DNA from: Punctularia strigosozonata HHB-11173 SS5
Lineage: Eukaryota; Basidiomycota; Agaricomycetes; Corticiales; Punctulariaceae
Reading direction: 5' to 3'
Assembly (NCBI RefSeq): GCF_000264995.1
Contig: NW_006767436.1
Span: forward strand, 285,596-311,734
DNA length: 26,139 bases
Shown: piece by piece, positions 8,725-18,898 of the stretch
Position numbering within the stretch: position 1 is the stretch's first letter
How the letters are laid out: every line of letters starts with the position of its first letter
Notes under the pieces: model-generated
The model's input: the letters and a program-made list of their open reading frames with translations, nothing else
The model's database searches: none
What the model was told of the DNA's origin: nothing
Made by a program: the position numbers and the translations under genes

Positions 8725-10971
8725 TCATTTCGAGGCCTCCTCGATCTGCGCGCGCCAGCGGTACTGAATGTCGATCGCCTCGCGGAAGATCTTGTACTTC
8801 GCTTCGAGCAGCTTCTTCTCCTTGGGCGACGCGGCCGGACGCACGATCGTTCCAGAAGGCGTCATCTCGACCTACGCAGAACAGCCCCTCGTCAGCGAGC
8901 CGTCTCCCCCCGTCAAAGTCACGCGCGAGCCTTACCATAATATCCCAGAAGCGCTTGCTCTGCTCCTCCGGGCCGAACGTCTTCCCCTTCGCCTCGTCCG
9001 CGAACCGGCCGAGCATCGCGGATCCGAGGACGACGGCCGTGCCTCCGTCGGCGGGGAGCACGACCGGCATCCCGCAGCAGTCGGCGAGGAGCTGCATGAG
9101 CGCCCTGTTCTTCGCCTGCCCGCCCGACATGTAGATCGCGTCGATCGCGTGCCCGGCGGCGTTCATCGAGTCGACGATGTGCCGCGTCTGGAGCGCGATC
9201 GCCTCGAGCGTCAGGTTGAACTTGCGCGCGAGGTCGTGGAGCGTGCTGTCGAGCGCGAGGCCGACGAGCGAGCCGCGCATGCGCGGGTCCGCGATCGGGG
9301 ACCGGTTCCCGTGCAGGTCCGGGTAGAAGTGCATGTCTTTGGTGATCTCGGTGAAGGAGCCGAGGCCGTCCTTGTCGCGCAGTTCTTCGAGCAGCGATTG
9401 GAGGACTGTGCTGGGAAGGTCAGAGGGCGTGCTCTTTTCGATCAGAGTGTGGGTGCTTGCCAGCGTGGATGTTGGTCTTTTTCTGTTCCGCGAGCTCCAC
9501 GAGGCGGTTGTACGCAGGGTGGGTCTTGATCATAAAGTCGATGAGCTGTTGTCCATGATGAGCCGGCGCCTATACTATAATCATTCCAAGCAACCGTACC
9601 TGTCCGGTAGATGATTGCCCACCCTCGTTCATCCACCAGCCGGGAAAGACAACATCCTGATCGACCGATCAGAGCCTAGGGCATAGATATCGGGCAACTT
9701 CGCAAGTACCTTGTACGGCCCCCAGACTCCGGGTACGAAGACCGCTTGAGGACTCTAGGTGGCTTCTCGTCAGTCTGAACTCTTCTCCCCCGACACTCTG
9801 ATAGCTCACGTACCTGGACCACGTAACATGTGCTGGTGCCAGCGACGGCGGCCAGGCGATGGCGAGACTCGTCCACAGACGGATGCTGCCCTTTGTGCTG
9901 CCCGTTCTCCGTTATGCTGGCAGCGACGGTACCCAACCAGCCAGCATATCTAGGGACAAAGAGCGAAGCGGTCAGGCATCCCATCGCTTTTTTCGCTGCC
10001 GACTTAGCGTGAACATACGCGTCGATCACGCCCGAACCGACGGGCGTGCCCTCGAGGAGGCCGAGCTCCTCCGCCGCGCGCTTGCTCAAGCCCTTGCCGA
10101 CGGGCATGCCCGCGTTCAGCACGTGCTCCTTCCTCACCGCGCCGAGCTGCCTGAAGCCCTCCGTGACGAACTCGCCGAGGCCGATCTTGTCGAAGAAGTC
10201 GGACTGCCAGCCGGCCTCGGAGGGCACGTACGAGCACTTGCACGTGAGCGAGCAGTAGGAGCGCGCGTTGTCCGACGTGGCGCGGTAGGTGAGGAAGTCG
10301 GGGAGGTCGAAGAATTGGCAGCGTTTGAAGAGATCGGGGCGCATGTGGTTCTTGAGCCAGAGCACTTTCGGGATCTCCATCTCGAGCTGTGGGGGGGGGG
10401 GTGGGGGGTGTGTGCGGAAAAAGACATCAGGACGTCAGCGCGGCTGCGGCGAGAGGGGGAGACTGACGTCGACGTAGAAGGGGAAGCGCGTGTCGGAGGG
10501 GGTGGGGGAGGGGGAGGGGGGACGTACGCTCATGGTGCCGCCGACGTACTTGAGCGGGACGGTGCCGGTGCTGTTGATGAGCTCGGCCTCTTTTTCGGCG
10601 CGATGGTCGGCCCACAGGATGATATTGCGCTCTCCTCCCGTCCCGAGGGCGTCGCCCTTCGTGACCGTCACCGGCTCCCCGTTCTCGTCGCTCACCGCGA
10701 GCGAGCACGTCGCGTCGAAGCCGAGGCCGCGCACGCGCTCCGGGGACACGCCCGACTCGGCGAGCACGGCGCGGACGGTCTTGGCGATGCCGGCCCAGAT
10801 GTCGAGCGTGGACTGCTCGAAGATGCGGTGGTCGTCCGGGTCGCGCCAGGTCTGGGTCGCGTGCGTGGAGGTGGCGAGGAGGGTGCCGTCCGCTTTGACG
10901 AGCCCCGCGCGCGCGGAGCCGGTGCCGACGTCGATCCCGATGTAGTAGCTCTCGCTCGCTGCGCTCGCCAT
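8725..10971 (-). CDS. FGGY-family carbohydrate kinase (probable D-ribulose kinase)
   Basis: Eight exons on the minus strand: 10971-10528, 10386-10019, 9949-9814, 9754-9710, 9656-9600, 9545-9461, 9405-8936 and 8871-8725. All phases join to give 583 residues. The N domain carries the phosphate-binding GIDVGTGSARAGLV at about 12-25. The joined segments VGGTMS-LEMEIPKVLWLKN, GVIDA-YAGWLGTVAASITENG, Q-SPQAVFVPGVWGPYK and DVVFPGWWMNEGGQSSTGQ match the ribulokinase-like subgroup (human FGGY, yeast YDR109C). Asp270 in GVIDAYAG is the likely catalytic base. The C domain has SGGQAKNRALM and PADGGTAVVLGSAMLG for nucleotide binding. Members phosphorylate ketopentoses such as D-ribulose. Intron 10387-10527 is unusually long and G/C-tract-rich, and intron 9406-9460 appears to be GC-AG. 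Exact sugar specificity is inferred. Confidence 0.9.
10390..10408 (+). other. Long G tract in FGGY kinase intron 1
   Basis: The plus strand reads G11-T-G6. On the transcript strand this is an almost pure C tract directly before the 3' splice site (acceptor AG at 10388-10387), so it doubles as the polypyrimidine tract. See also the second G-run block 90 bp away. Confidence 0.7.
10498..10521 (+). other. Canonical G-quadruplex motif in FGGY kinase intron 1
   Basis: Four G runs of 5, 5, 5 and 6 are separated by single T, A and A residues, a textbook parallel G4 with one-base loops. It lies on the template strand just inside the 5' splice site of intron 1, so the RNA itself is C-rich here. Confidence 0.75.
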
Positions 10972-13282
10972 CGTTGTTGTGCGTTGGCGAGGGCGGAGAA
11001 GTTGGAGGTGGTGGAGGTGGTGGAAGAGAGGGTATCTTTTTTTCTCGGGCGATCATGGAGTGTAGATTACGATTGGGACAGGCGCGTGAGATGAAGTCAT
11101 TCGGCGTGCGGGGGGCGGGGGCGGGCCGGCCCGTAGTGCCGGGGCGCGTCTTTGGCTTCTCCTCGACGGGCGCAGCTCAATCCAGTCTTCAAGTTTTTTT
11201 TTCTTGTACATCGATCTCAACGTCGAGCTCGGCGTCCTCAATGTCAATCTTTTCTGTCGGGGTCGTTGCCATGGGCGCTACGAAATCAGGCGGGAGTTCT
11301 TCAGACCCCTGCCTCGGATCTTCAGACCTTTTCAGTTCACGGAGCATCCTGTACGTTTCCACAGACGGCTACCCGAAACTCACGGCGGTCCACCATGGCA
11401 CAGAAACTCCCCCGTTCGAAAAGGAGACCCTTCTTGTACGCCTCATGTCCCACTTTTAGGGGGGGGAGGGTTCAGGCTCGCGTTCGCTATAATACGTCAC
11501 CGATCGTCCACGCTCTTCTCGAAGACACCCCCCCCTTCGCACCTCGCATTCGGTATTCCTCTTCCCGTTCGAAGGGATATCATCAAAGCCTGCCTGCGTT
11601 CTAGGGGTATCTTCAGAAGTTTTCGACCCAGACGCTGGGCAAAAGGAATGCACTCGCTCATGCTGGTGCGGGATCCGGTGAACGGCCTGAATCACACCTT
11701 TGGGCAAGGCATGCAACGGATGGATTTCACGAAACAAAAACGCAGGCTTCCGAGATCTACGCAAAAGATTTTATCGCTCCTCCGCTCGTTACGCCGGTAA
11801 CTTCGTATAAGTAACACATCGTACTAAAAAAACTTCCCCGATTTTTTCTTTTCCGGAAGTGAGATCGATGCTTAATTTCTGGTATGTACGTGCGCGGCCC
11901 GCGTCTTGAGCTATACGTAGGGGTCACACTGACTCTCATTTCTGATAGGGTGTGAAATATCTGGCCCTGCCGATCAGCTGGGCCAAAAATCGTTGCATCA
12001 AATGCGCTCGGTATATATATATATTGTATCATCTCCAAGGCGCGGGGGCACACCCCTCATAAGCTTCATCTCAACGGAACGTGCATGAGCGACACCCGGG
12101 CCCGAAGAAACGATCTGCCAAAATATGATCCGCATCAGGGGCCCGCCTTCGTCGTTTCGTCGTCAAGCGCGAAGGGTCCTTTTCGGACGACGACGACGAC
12201 GACGACGACGGAACTTGATTTACGGTATGTGTACGACGGTCTTGAGGAAGGGGGGCAATTTGAATGAAGCGATTTGGCCGGCGCCCCCGGGAAAAGTCTG
12301 GCAGTTCGGGTTCTTTTCTGGACTTGGGGGGGCCTGACATGTATTAGGACAGACTACTTATATCTCGGCTGTCGTGTGCTCTAGATCCCCCCCCCCCCTC
12401 GAAAGGGTGAGATCTCGAGATGGAATCTCAGTCGGTGTGTTCTCGTGAATCAGGGGGGAGGGCGGGAGGGCAAGAGAAGGATTCCCGAAAGAAGGGAGCA
12501 AGTAGTGATCGCATCGTTTCTCTCCAATCGCCTGGGGCAAGGGTTCGCTGAGCTGAAAGGAAGAGAGAGATATGTACACAAGGGAAGGTGGGATGCGCGC
12601 GGGGCCGGTGACCAAGGACGGCGCAGCGATAGCGGCGGACCTAGATCAGATGTGTTATGGGCGGAAAAGAACGGCGCGTATGGCGTTTTCCATTGGGTTC
12701 CGGGGGGCGGTTAGCACAGAGACACCAGTGTGCTATCACCTCCGCCCCCCCCTCCTCTTGTCCTCCGCCTCCTCCCTCGCCGCCGGTGTGTGGCGTCCTC
12801 TCCTCTCCCCGCGCCCTCGAGCGGGGGGGGACGAGTGCGTGACGGTGATGACCAACGGTCCGCAGTGTGGCGGCCTTAGGGTTAGGGGCGCGCGCCGTGG
12901 CCCACCCACGCTCGCCTCTCCCCCTCGATTCTCGCCCGATACCCCCTCCCGCCAGCCCGCCGCCCCCGCCCCCGCCCCAGCCACACACGCCGCACATCCT
13001 AGGCTCCCCCGCCGCACGCCGCCCGCGTTAAACCCCGGCACCACCCGCTCGCGACGGCGCCGGAGCCAGCAAAAAAGGCGAGGCACCAAAGGACACAGCA
13101 AAAACTCATCATCCCCAGCCCGGGTGCAGTATCACGGCCAGGGAGGTAAACGGACCCGCCCCCATCGACCGCGCCGAATTACCCGCCAAACCGCGACCAC
13201 GAACCCCTCCACGCGATCGCCGGGCTGCGTAGCCACCCGTCCCGCCCGATAAACCCCATATACCGTCTCGGGGGTATACACA
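10972..13282. other. 2.3-kb divergent intergenic region, no recognised gene
   Basis: This lies between the start codons of the FGGY kinase (minus) and the SSXT gene (plus). Contents seen: purine/pyrimidine-skewed promoter DNA up to about 11050, several short homopolymer runs, an AT microsatellite near 12011-12026, a GAC microsatellite near 12186-12209 and a CT/CG-rich segment from about 12730 to 13240. Open frames such as 11204-11800 and 12572-13252 are Arg/Pro-rich and unlike proteins. A 27-codon acidic ORF on the minus strand (11272-11189) begins with ATG but has no recognisable relation. TATA-like stretches (ataaacc, catatac, gtataca) cluster at 13249-13280. Confidence 0.5.
12186..12209 (+). 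repeat. (GAC)8 trinucleotide microsatellite
   Basis: Eight uninterrupted gac units lie in noncoding DNA between the FGGY kinase and SSXT genes. Confidence 0.8.
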
Positions 13283-16200
13283 ATGCTCCACCTCGATCGC
13301 GGCACCGCGGCCGCGCAGGTCCAGGTCCAGTCCGCCCTCGCGAGCCCGAGCCCGAACCCGAAGATCCTGCCGCGTACGACTCGGCGCGGGCCCTGGCAGC
13401 AGCAGCAGCAGCAGAACAATAACGTCAAAGCGACCAACAACGCCAGCAACGCCAACAATGCCACCCACAACGCGACCCAACCCCCGCCGCCGCCGCCGCC
13501 TTCCACGGCCGACGCCGACGCCGCCCCCGCCCCCGCCCCCGCCTCGCCTTCTTCGCCCTTATCCTCTACCCCGGCCTCGCCTCGTCACACGCATTCGCAG
13601 CCCGGCGAGGGAGGAGAGGGCGAGCAGGGAGGAGGAGGGTTAGAACAACCGGACGCGGCGCAAGAACCATCGCCGCCGCCGCCGCCGCCCGGCGCCAGCG
13701 CGGAAGCAGAACCCCATCCAGGGCCCGCCGAAGCCGCCTCGCGCCAATCGTCCCCTCTGAGCGAGCTGTCCACCGCGCCCGGCGACTCCTCCTCCTTCCT
13801 CGAGAGCGGCGCGGACGCACCGGCGGCACCCGCCGACGCGTCGTCCAGCGAACCGACCGCCGCCATGGACCCGTCCACCACCGCCTTCACCGCCAACCGC
13901 AACGGGGCGGGAGGAGAACCCGGCCCGTCCTCGTCCTCGTCCGCGTCCTTGTCAAAACCGGCCTCTCCCACGCCGGGAGGCGGCAAGTCGTCGTCGTCGT
14001 CGTCCGGGACTCCGTCCGCGTCGACGCAGCAGCAGCAACCTCGACAGCAACAACAACAACAACAACAACAACAACAACCCGTCGCCGGCCCCTCGTCTCC
14101 CAAAAAGCCGGACGCGCAGCTGCCTGGCGTCGGCACGCCGCGTCTCAAGTCCGAAGACCCGTCCACGCGGCATGCGTCCCTCGCGCCCGCGCCCGTGCCG
14201 CCACCGCCGCCCGCGAGCAAAGCCGCCGCGCTGCTCGAGATCAACTCCGAGCTGCTCAAGTACGTTTCTCTCTCTTCCCCCTCCCCTTCCTTCCCCCTTT
14301 TTTTCTCTCTCTTCCGCCTCACCGTGTCCTCTATATATGCGCCTGCGCTCTGGACTGACGTGCTTCTTTTTCGTAGGGCATGCGAGCTTCTCCAATCGCA
14401 GAACCCCATATCCGCGGATCCTCGATCAACAGAGTACGCGTACATATCCCATGTCTGTTCTCGGCGGCATCCCTGACCCCCCGTCTCCGTCTCATAGATA
14501 CGTCGCCCGTCTACAAGAAAACCTGACATGGCTCGCCGCCGCCGCCGACTCCAACACGCGCGGGAACGTGAGTCTCGTCTCCCCCCTCCCGTCCGCTGTA
14601 ACTCCCTCGTTCGCTCACCCGCTGCACGAACCCAGGTGCAACACAACATACCCTTACCTACCCTCCGCCCGCCGCCACCGATGGAGTCCCTCGGGCCCGC
14701 CGTGCACCAGCGCCTCGCGCAGCTGTACACCCATCTCCCCTCCCTCTTCGCTAAAGACATTGCGCGGCGGCACGGCCAACCCCACCCCGCGCCCCACTTA
14801 CCTCAACACCTCCAACAGCAGCAGCAGCAACAACAACACCAGCAACAGCAGCACATACAGTCGCCCGGCGACCCGTCGAGCAACCATCATAACGCGAGCT
14901 TGAAACGCGAGCGCGGCGCGGAGGACGTTTCCTCGGCCGACGATCCTGCGCGCAAGCGGCAGGCGACGGGTACGCCCGGTCCGGCTCCTGGCACGCCCCA
15001 GTACCCCACGCAGCAGCAACAACACCAACAACAACACCAACAACAACAACACCAGCAGCAACACCAGCAGCAGCAGCACCAGCCGCAACCGCAGCAGCAC
15101 CAGGGAATGATGCCGCCGCCGCAGCTCCCGCCCGGGATGTCGCGCGCGGGGAGCGCGCAGCCCGCTGCTCCGTCGCCGCGGCATCATGCGGGCAGCCCCG
15201 CGCTCGGCGTGGATCCCCAGCAGCAGCAGCAGCATGGGCTTAACGGCGCGGTGCAGGTGCCTGGTACGCCGCGCGTTGGTAATGGCTTGGTGCGGTCCAC
15301 GCCGACGCCGGCGCCTGTTGCGTCGACGTCGACGTCGACGGGCCAGGGTCAGGGTCACGGACAGTTCCAGCCCCAGCCCCAGCCCCAGACCCAGCCGCAA
15401 CACCTCCAGGGTCATCAACAAGGACAACCTCACGGGCAAGGTCACGGTCAAGGTCAAGGTCAAGGACAGCAGCAGCAGCAGCAACAGCAGATGCAAGGGC
15501 ACGCGGCGCAGATCATCGCCGCCTTTGGCCAGAGCGGGCTGCAGCACTTCCAGATGCTGCAGGCGTACCACGCGAACCCGCACGCGCCGAACGCGGGGGG
15601 CCCGCTCGTGCAGTATATGCTGGGGAACGTGCAGGGGTTTGCGGGGATGGAGTTGAGGGAGCAGTTGAGGAGGATGGGCATGGTCGCGGCGGCGATGAGG
15701 CAGAAGGGGATGGCGCAGCAGCAGCAGCAGCAGCAACAGCCTCAGGGGACGGGTGTAGGGGCTGGAGGAGGTGCGGGTGCGGGTATGATGCAGGGAGGCG
15801 GAGGGATGGCGCAGGGCGGAGGGATGGCGGGGATGGGGATGGGGATGGGGATGCAGGGTGGAGGGATGGCGGGGATGGGTCAGATGGGGATGGGGATGGG
15901 GATGCAAGGTGGAGGTGGGGCGGGACAGATGGGCATGGTCGGCATGCAGAACCGCGCGGGCATGGGCGCCAACGCGTTTTCCGCTCAGCCGGGACAGATG
16001 GCCGGCGCCGGAGGTCAGATGCAGCAGCAGGGCATGCACGGCGGCGCCAATCCGTCGCATCTCAGCCTCACGCCGCAGCAGCAGCAGGCGCTGGGCTCGA
16101 TGAACGCGCAGCAGCGGCAGCTGTACCTGCTCCAGATGTCGAACCGCGCGATGGCGGGCGGGATGGGCATGGTCGGCGGGATGGGTGCCGGCGCGTCGCA

Positions 16201-16972
16201 GAACATGGCGAACATGGTCGGCATGGCGCAGGGCGGGATGGGCATGGTGCCCGGCATGAGCGGGATGCCCATGAGCCAGGCCCAGATCGGCATGGGCATG
16301 GGCATGGGTATGGGCCCGCAGCACCAGCAGCGGCTGTCGATGGACGGCTCCTCCGGCGCGCTCGACCCCAGCCAGATGCAGATGGGCCAGCCACAGCAAG
16401 CACAGCAGCAGCAGCAGCAGCAATCTCCTCAAGCCCACCAGCAACAGTTTGCGGCGCTGCGCTCGAACCCGATGCCGCCGAACATGCCCGGGATCGCGCG
16501 CGCGACGCGGACGCCGTCGGACCACGCCGGCTCGCCGATGACGCCGCAGGCGGGCGGGCGCTTCCCGAGCGCGACGCCGGAGGACTATCAGCGCGCGGCG
16601 ATGATGCGCAGCCGCATGGGCTCCCAGCAGGGGTACCTCATGGGCCAGCAGCAGCAGCAGCAGCAGCAGGCGGGGATGATGATGGGCGGCGCGATGTCGC
16701 CTGGCGGGCATACGGGTGGGACGCCGCCGGTGCACGGCGGCGTGCCGTCGCCCGGTGCGGGAGGCCAGGTGTGGATGCAGCAGGGAGGCGGAGGCGGGTA
16801 CGCCGCGCCGTCGCCTGCGGGCTCGGGCACGGGGTCGATAGACCCCGCGGCGCTGAGCGTGTCGAGTCAGCCGTCGGGGACGCTGCAGCCGATGATGGGA
16901 CAGGGGAGTCCGACGGTGGACGCGGGTCTCGGTAACGATTTCAACGTCAACGACATGTTCAACTGGACTTGA
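13283..16972 (+). CDS. SSXT (SS18-like) domain protein, probable SWI/SNF-associated co-activator
   Basis: Exons are 13283-14259, 14377-14433, 14498-14567 and 14636-16972, with introns of 117, 64 and 68 nt. Phases join to give 1146 residues. Across the three junctions the protein reads LLEINSELLK-ACELLQSQN, then ISADPRSTE-YVARLQENL and TWLAAAADSN at about residues 317-364. This matches the SSXT/SNH helix pair of human SS18 and plant GIF proteins (NxxLI...YQ..LhRNLxYLAxxAD). SS18 is a subunit of BAF (SWI/SNF) remodelers. The rest is low complexity: Pro/Ala/Ser N-terminal region, eight or so Gln tracts, and a Met/Gly-rich block at about 15776-16310, resembling the QPGY-rich SS18 tail in spirit. 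The start is uncertain: ATG 13865 is in frame with an excellent context (gccgccATGG) and would remove 194 residues. Function in SWI/SNF is inferred from family. Confidence 0.8.
15011..15103 (+). repeat. CAG/CAA/CAC triplet tract coding poly-Gln/His
   Basis: Mixed cag, caa and cac/cag codons encode a run of Gln broken by His about every fourth or fifth residue. Further Gln tracts in the same gene lie at about 13398-13415, 14042-14079, 14815-14850, 15469-15489, 15717-15738, 16404-16423 and 16649-16669. Mixed CAG/CAA use, as opposed to pure CAG, should make them more stable to slippage. Confidence 0.8.
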
Positions 16973-17423
16973 AGGCCCTGTTTGGATGCACCGTTTCTCC
17001 TTGTCGTCTTTACTCTTCTTTTTCTGTGTCTCTCTACTCCATCATACCTCCTCTCTGTGATTCATCTCCTTTCGGTCTCTCTCTTTTTCTCCTCAAACTC
17101 ATCTAGTATCTGTCCCACGTCGCCACGATCACCTACGCAGTACAAGACGACCCGTGCTATATTGTCCACCATGTAAATCTTCCTGTGGTACTATTGCTCG
17201 AATACACACAACTATATTCGGTCATCATTTCTGTTGTCAACGCAGATATTCTGCTGCTTTACCTTGGTGGCAATACTTGGAGGATTGCGCTAATCGGGAA
17301 GCTGATGACTGGATATATGCGTGTTGCGCAGCCCGGAAACAGCTGTTAGGCGCCGGCGAACATGACCGAAATGTGCCTCTCATCATCGACGACCGATCTC
17401 GCCAGTGCTCGACATCGTCGCCG
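16973..17423. other. Intergenic, 451 bp
   Basis: This holds the 3' UTR of the SSXT gene and the promoter of the SH3 gene. The plus strand from about 16990 to 17110 is strongly CT-rich (ctctct, ttctcc), as often seen upstream of fungal transcription starts. An open frame from 17154 runs into the SH3 gene in phase, but its upstream part looks noncoding. Confidence 0.5.
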
Positions 17424-18723
17424 ATGGTGTTCTCGAATCTGACCGACAACGACAAGGGTGCGTTCTTCGCCCTCCTAGACGAGTTGAGTCGTCCCGTTCG
17501 CTTGAGGGGCATAGCCCCGTTGAACCCGAGCGCCGATGCCTCATGCAGATACTTTACATCGCGGCCGCATCTATTCGGCGGGGCCTCTGAAAACGAGATC
17601 GCCGATGCGCGCGCGGACGCCGCCAAGGTCGTGCTCGGCGGCCTGAAACACGTCTCGTCGCCTGGAGGGCTGATATCATCATCTGCGGTGAGCGCCGCAC
17701 GCGGACGCATCATTGCTTTCCTGGCCAACGTGTGCCCCCCCGATACTCTCTGTACAGACGAGCACGCATGATGCACATTCACCTTCTGCATTCGCCGCGG
17801 GCTTGCGCGCCGTTCAGGCCGCGGCACCCAGGTCGCCCACTCGACCAGCTGCGCCAGGCCGAAGCGGCGGGTCGCCCGCCCCGCCCCCGATGCCGCCCCG
17901 GCGGGCGTCCAGCATCGCCAGCGAAGAGGAACCCGCCCACAACGTGCGGCCGTCCAGCTTCGTCGGCAGCCGCGGGCTGTCGCCGGCCCCGCCTCCGCCG
18001 ATGCCCCCACGGCGCGGTTCAAGCGTCGCCAGCGAAGACGAGCCGCCCGCGGGCAACGTGAAACCTTCCAGCCTAAAAGGCGGTCCTCCCGCCGGCCTCG
18101 TCGCCACGAAGGTGTGTGCCGATCCTTCGCCCCATGCTCGTCACCCGATCACCCCAACGCTCGCGTTCTGCAGAAATTCGGGGACGTCGACGTCACGTCC
18201 GCGAAGGGGATGTACTCCTCCATCCGGCACGGCACGGTGAACAAAACGGCGAAGCCGCCAGCCGTGACGGTCCCGCCCGCTTTCACACCAAAGCAGAACG
18301 CTTGGGCGCCGCCACCACGTCGGACGATCTCGACCGCCGAAAGCGAAGAAGAGCCCCAGCCGCAGCGCTCTACGCCTTCGCCTGCACCCAGAGCCCCTCC
18401 CCCTCCCCTGAGGCGAGCAGAACCCGAACCCGAACCGGAGGGAGAGTGGGCGGAAGTCCTGTACGATTATGACAGCGGGGTACGTCTTAGACGCACTTTC
18501 GGGAGGCGCAGACTCGCTGAGAGCTTCAACAGGAACCCGGGGATCTCAAGATCGAGGCCAATGAAAGGGTGCTGGTGGTTGAGCGGTCGTCGGAGGATTG
18601 GTGAGTTCATAGCCCACACGCAATGTGTGCTCTGATCCAACACTGATCCTCTTCCGCAGGTGGACAGGCGAAATCGAAGGCAGGCGCGGATTGTTCCCAG
18701 CGAGCTACGTAAAAATAATGTAA
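17424..18723 (+). CDS. SH3 domain adaptor (Lsb1/Csh3-like)
   Basis: Exons are 17424-17482, 17549-17687, 17758-18111, 18174-18479, 18533-18600 and 18660-18723. Introns are 53-70 nt and all phases join to 329 residues. The N terminus reads [29 protein letters not shown]. The middle is Pro/Ser-rich with a duplicated block around [10 protein letters not shown] and [11 protein letters not shown] single C-terminal SH3 domain (about 276-328) shows ALYDY-type [10 protein letters not shown], then [37 protein letters not shown], with the aromatic and FPxxYV positions conserved. This architecture resembles the yeast Las17-binding proteins Lsb1/Pin3 and S. pombe Csh3, which link to actin patches. The first intron (66 nt, donor GTTGAG) is a multiple of three without an in-frame stop, so both spliced and unspliced forms stay open. 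Confidence 0.85.
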
Positions 18724-18898
18724 CGTTACCAAACGGCTGTGCAGGCTGTCTGCACACAAAGTGCGCCCGAGGTCGAAAATGAAGTCCGGACGTAAGTGCG
18801 ATACATAGCGAGGCATGAATCGTGCATATGCATGATGGATACATTGCATACATGGTTTTGATGGTATGCAACAAAGAAGATACGACAACGAAGCTCCC

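Noticed and set aside
9859-11094. A 411-codon plus-strand open frame
   Set aside because: It is antisense to FGGY kinase exons, which join to a complete conserved kinase on the minus strand.
11189-11272. A 27-codon acidic minus-strand ORF starting MATTPTEKIDIEDAELDVEI
   Set aside because: It starts with ATG and looks protein-like, and a GT lies near its end, but no following exon or homology could be found, so I do not call it a gene.
11204-11800. A 198-codon plus-strand open frame
   Set aside because: It has no ATG at its start, is Arg/Pro/His-rich, and has no recognisable motif or splice logic.
11798-11812. Resemblance to one loxP arm (taacttcgtata)
   Set aside because: Only a single 12-base arm is present, with no spacer and no inverted partner; chance match.
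14798-16735. A 645-codon minus-strand open frame
   Set aside because: It is antisense to the Q/M/G-rich SSXT exon; the Leu/Arg/His repeats are just the complement of CAG and ATGGG tracts.
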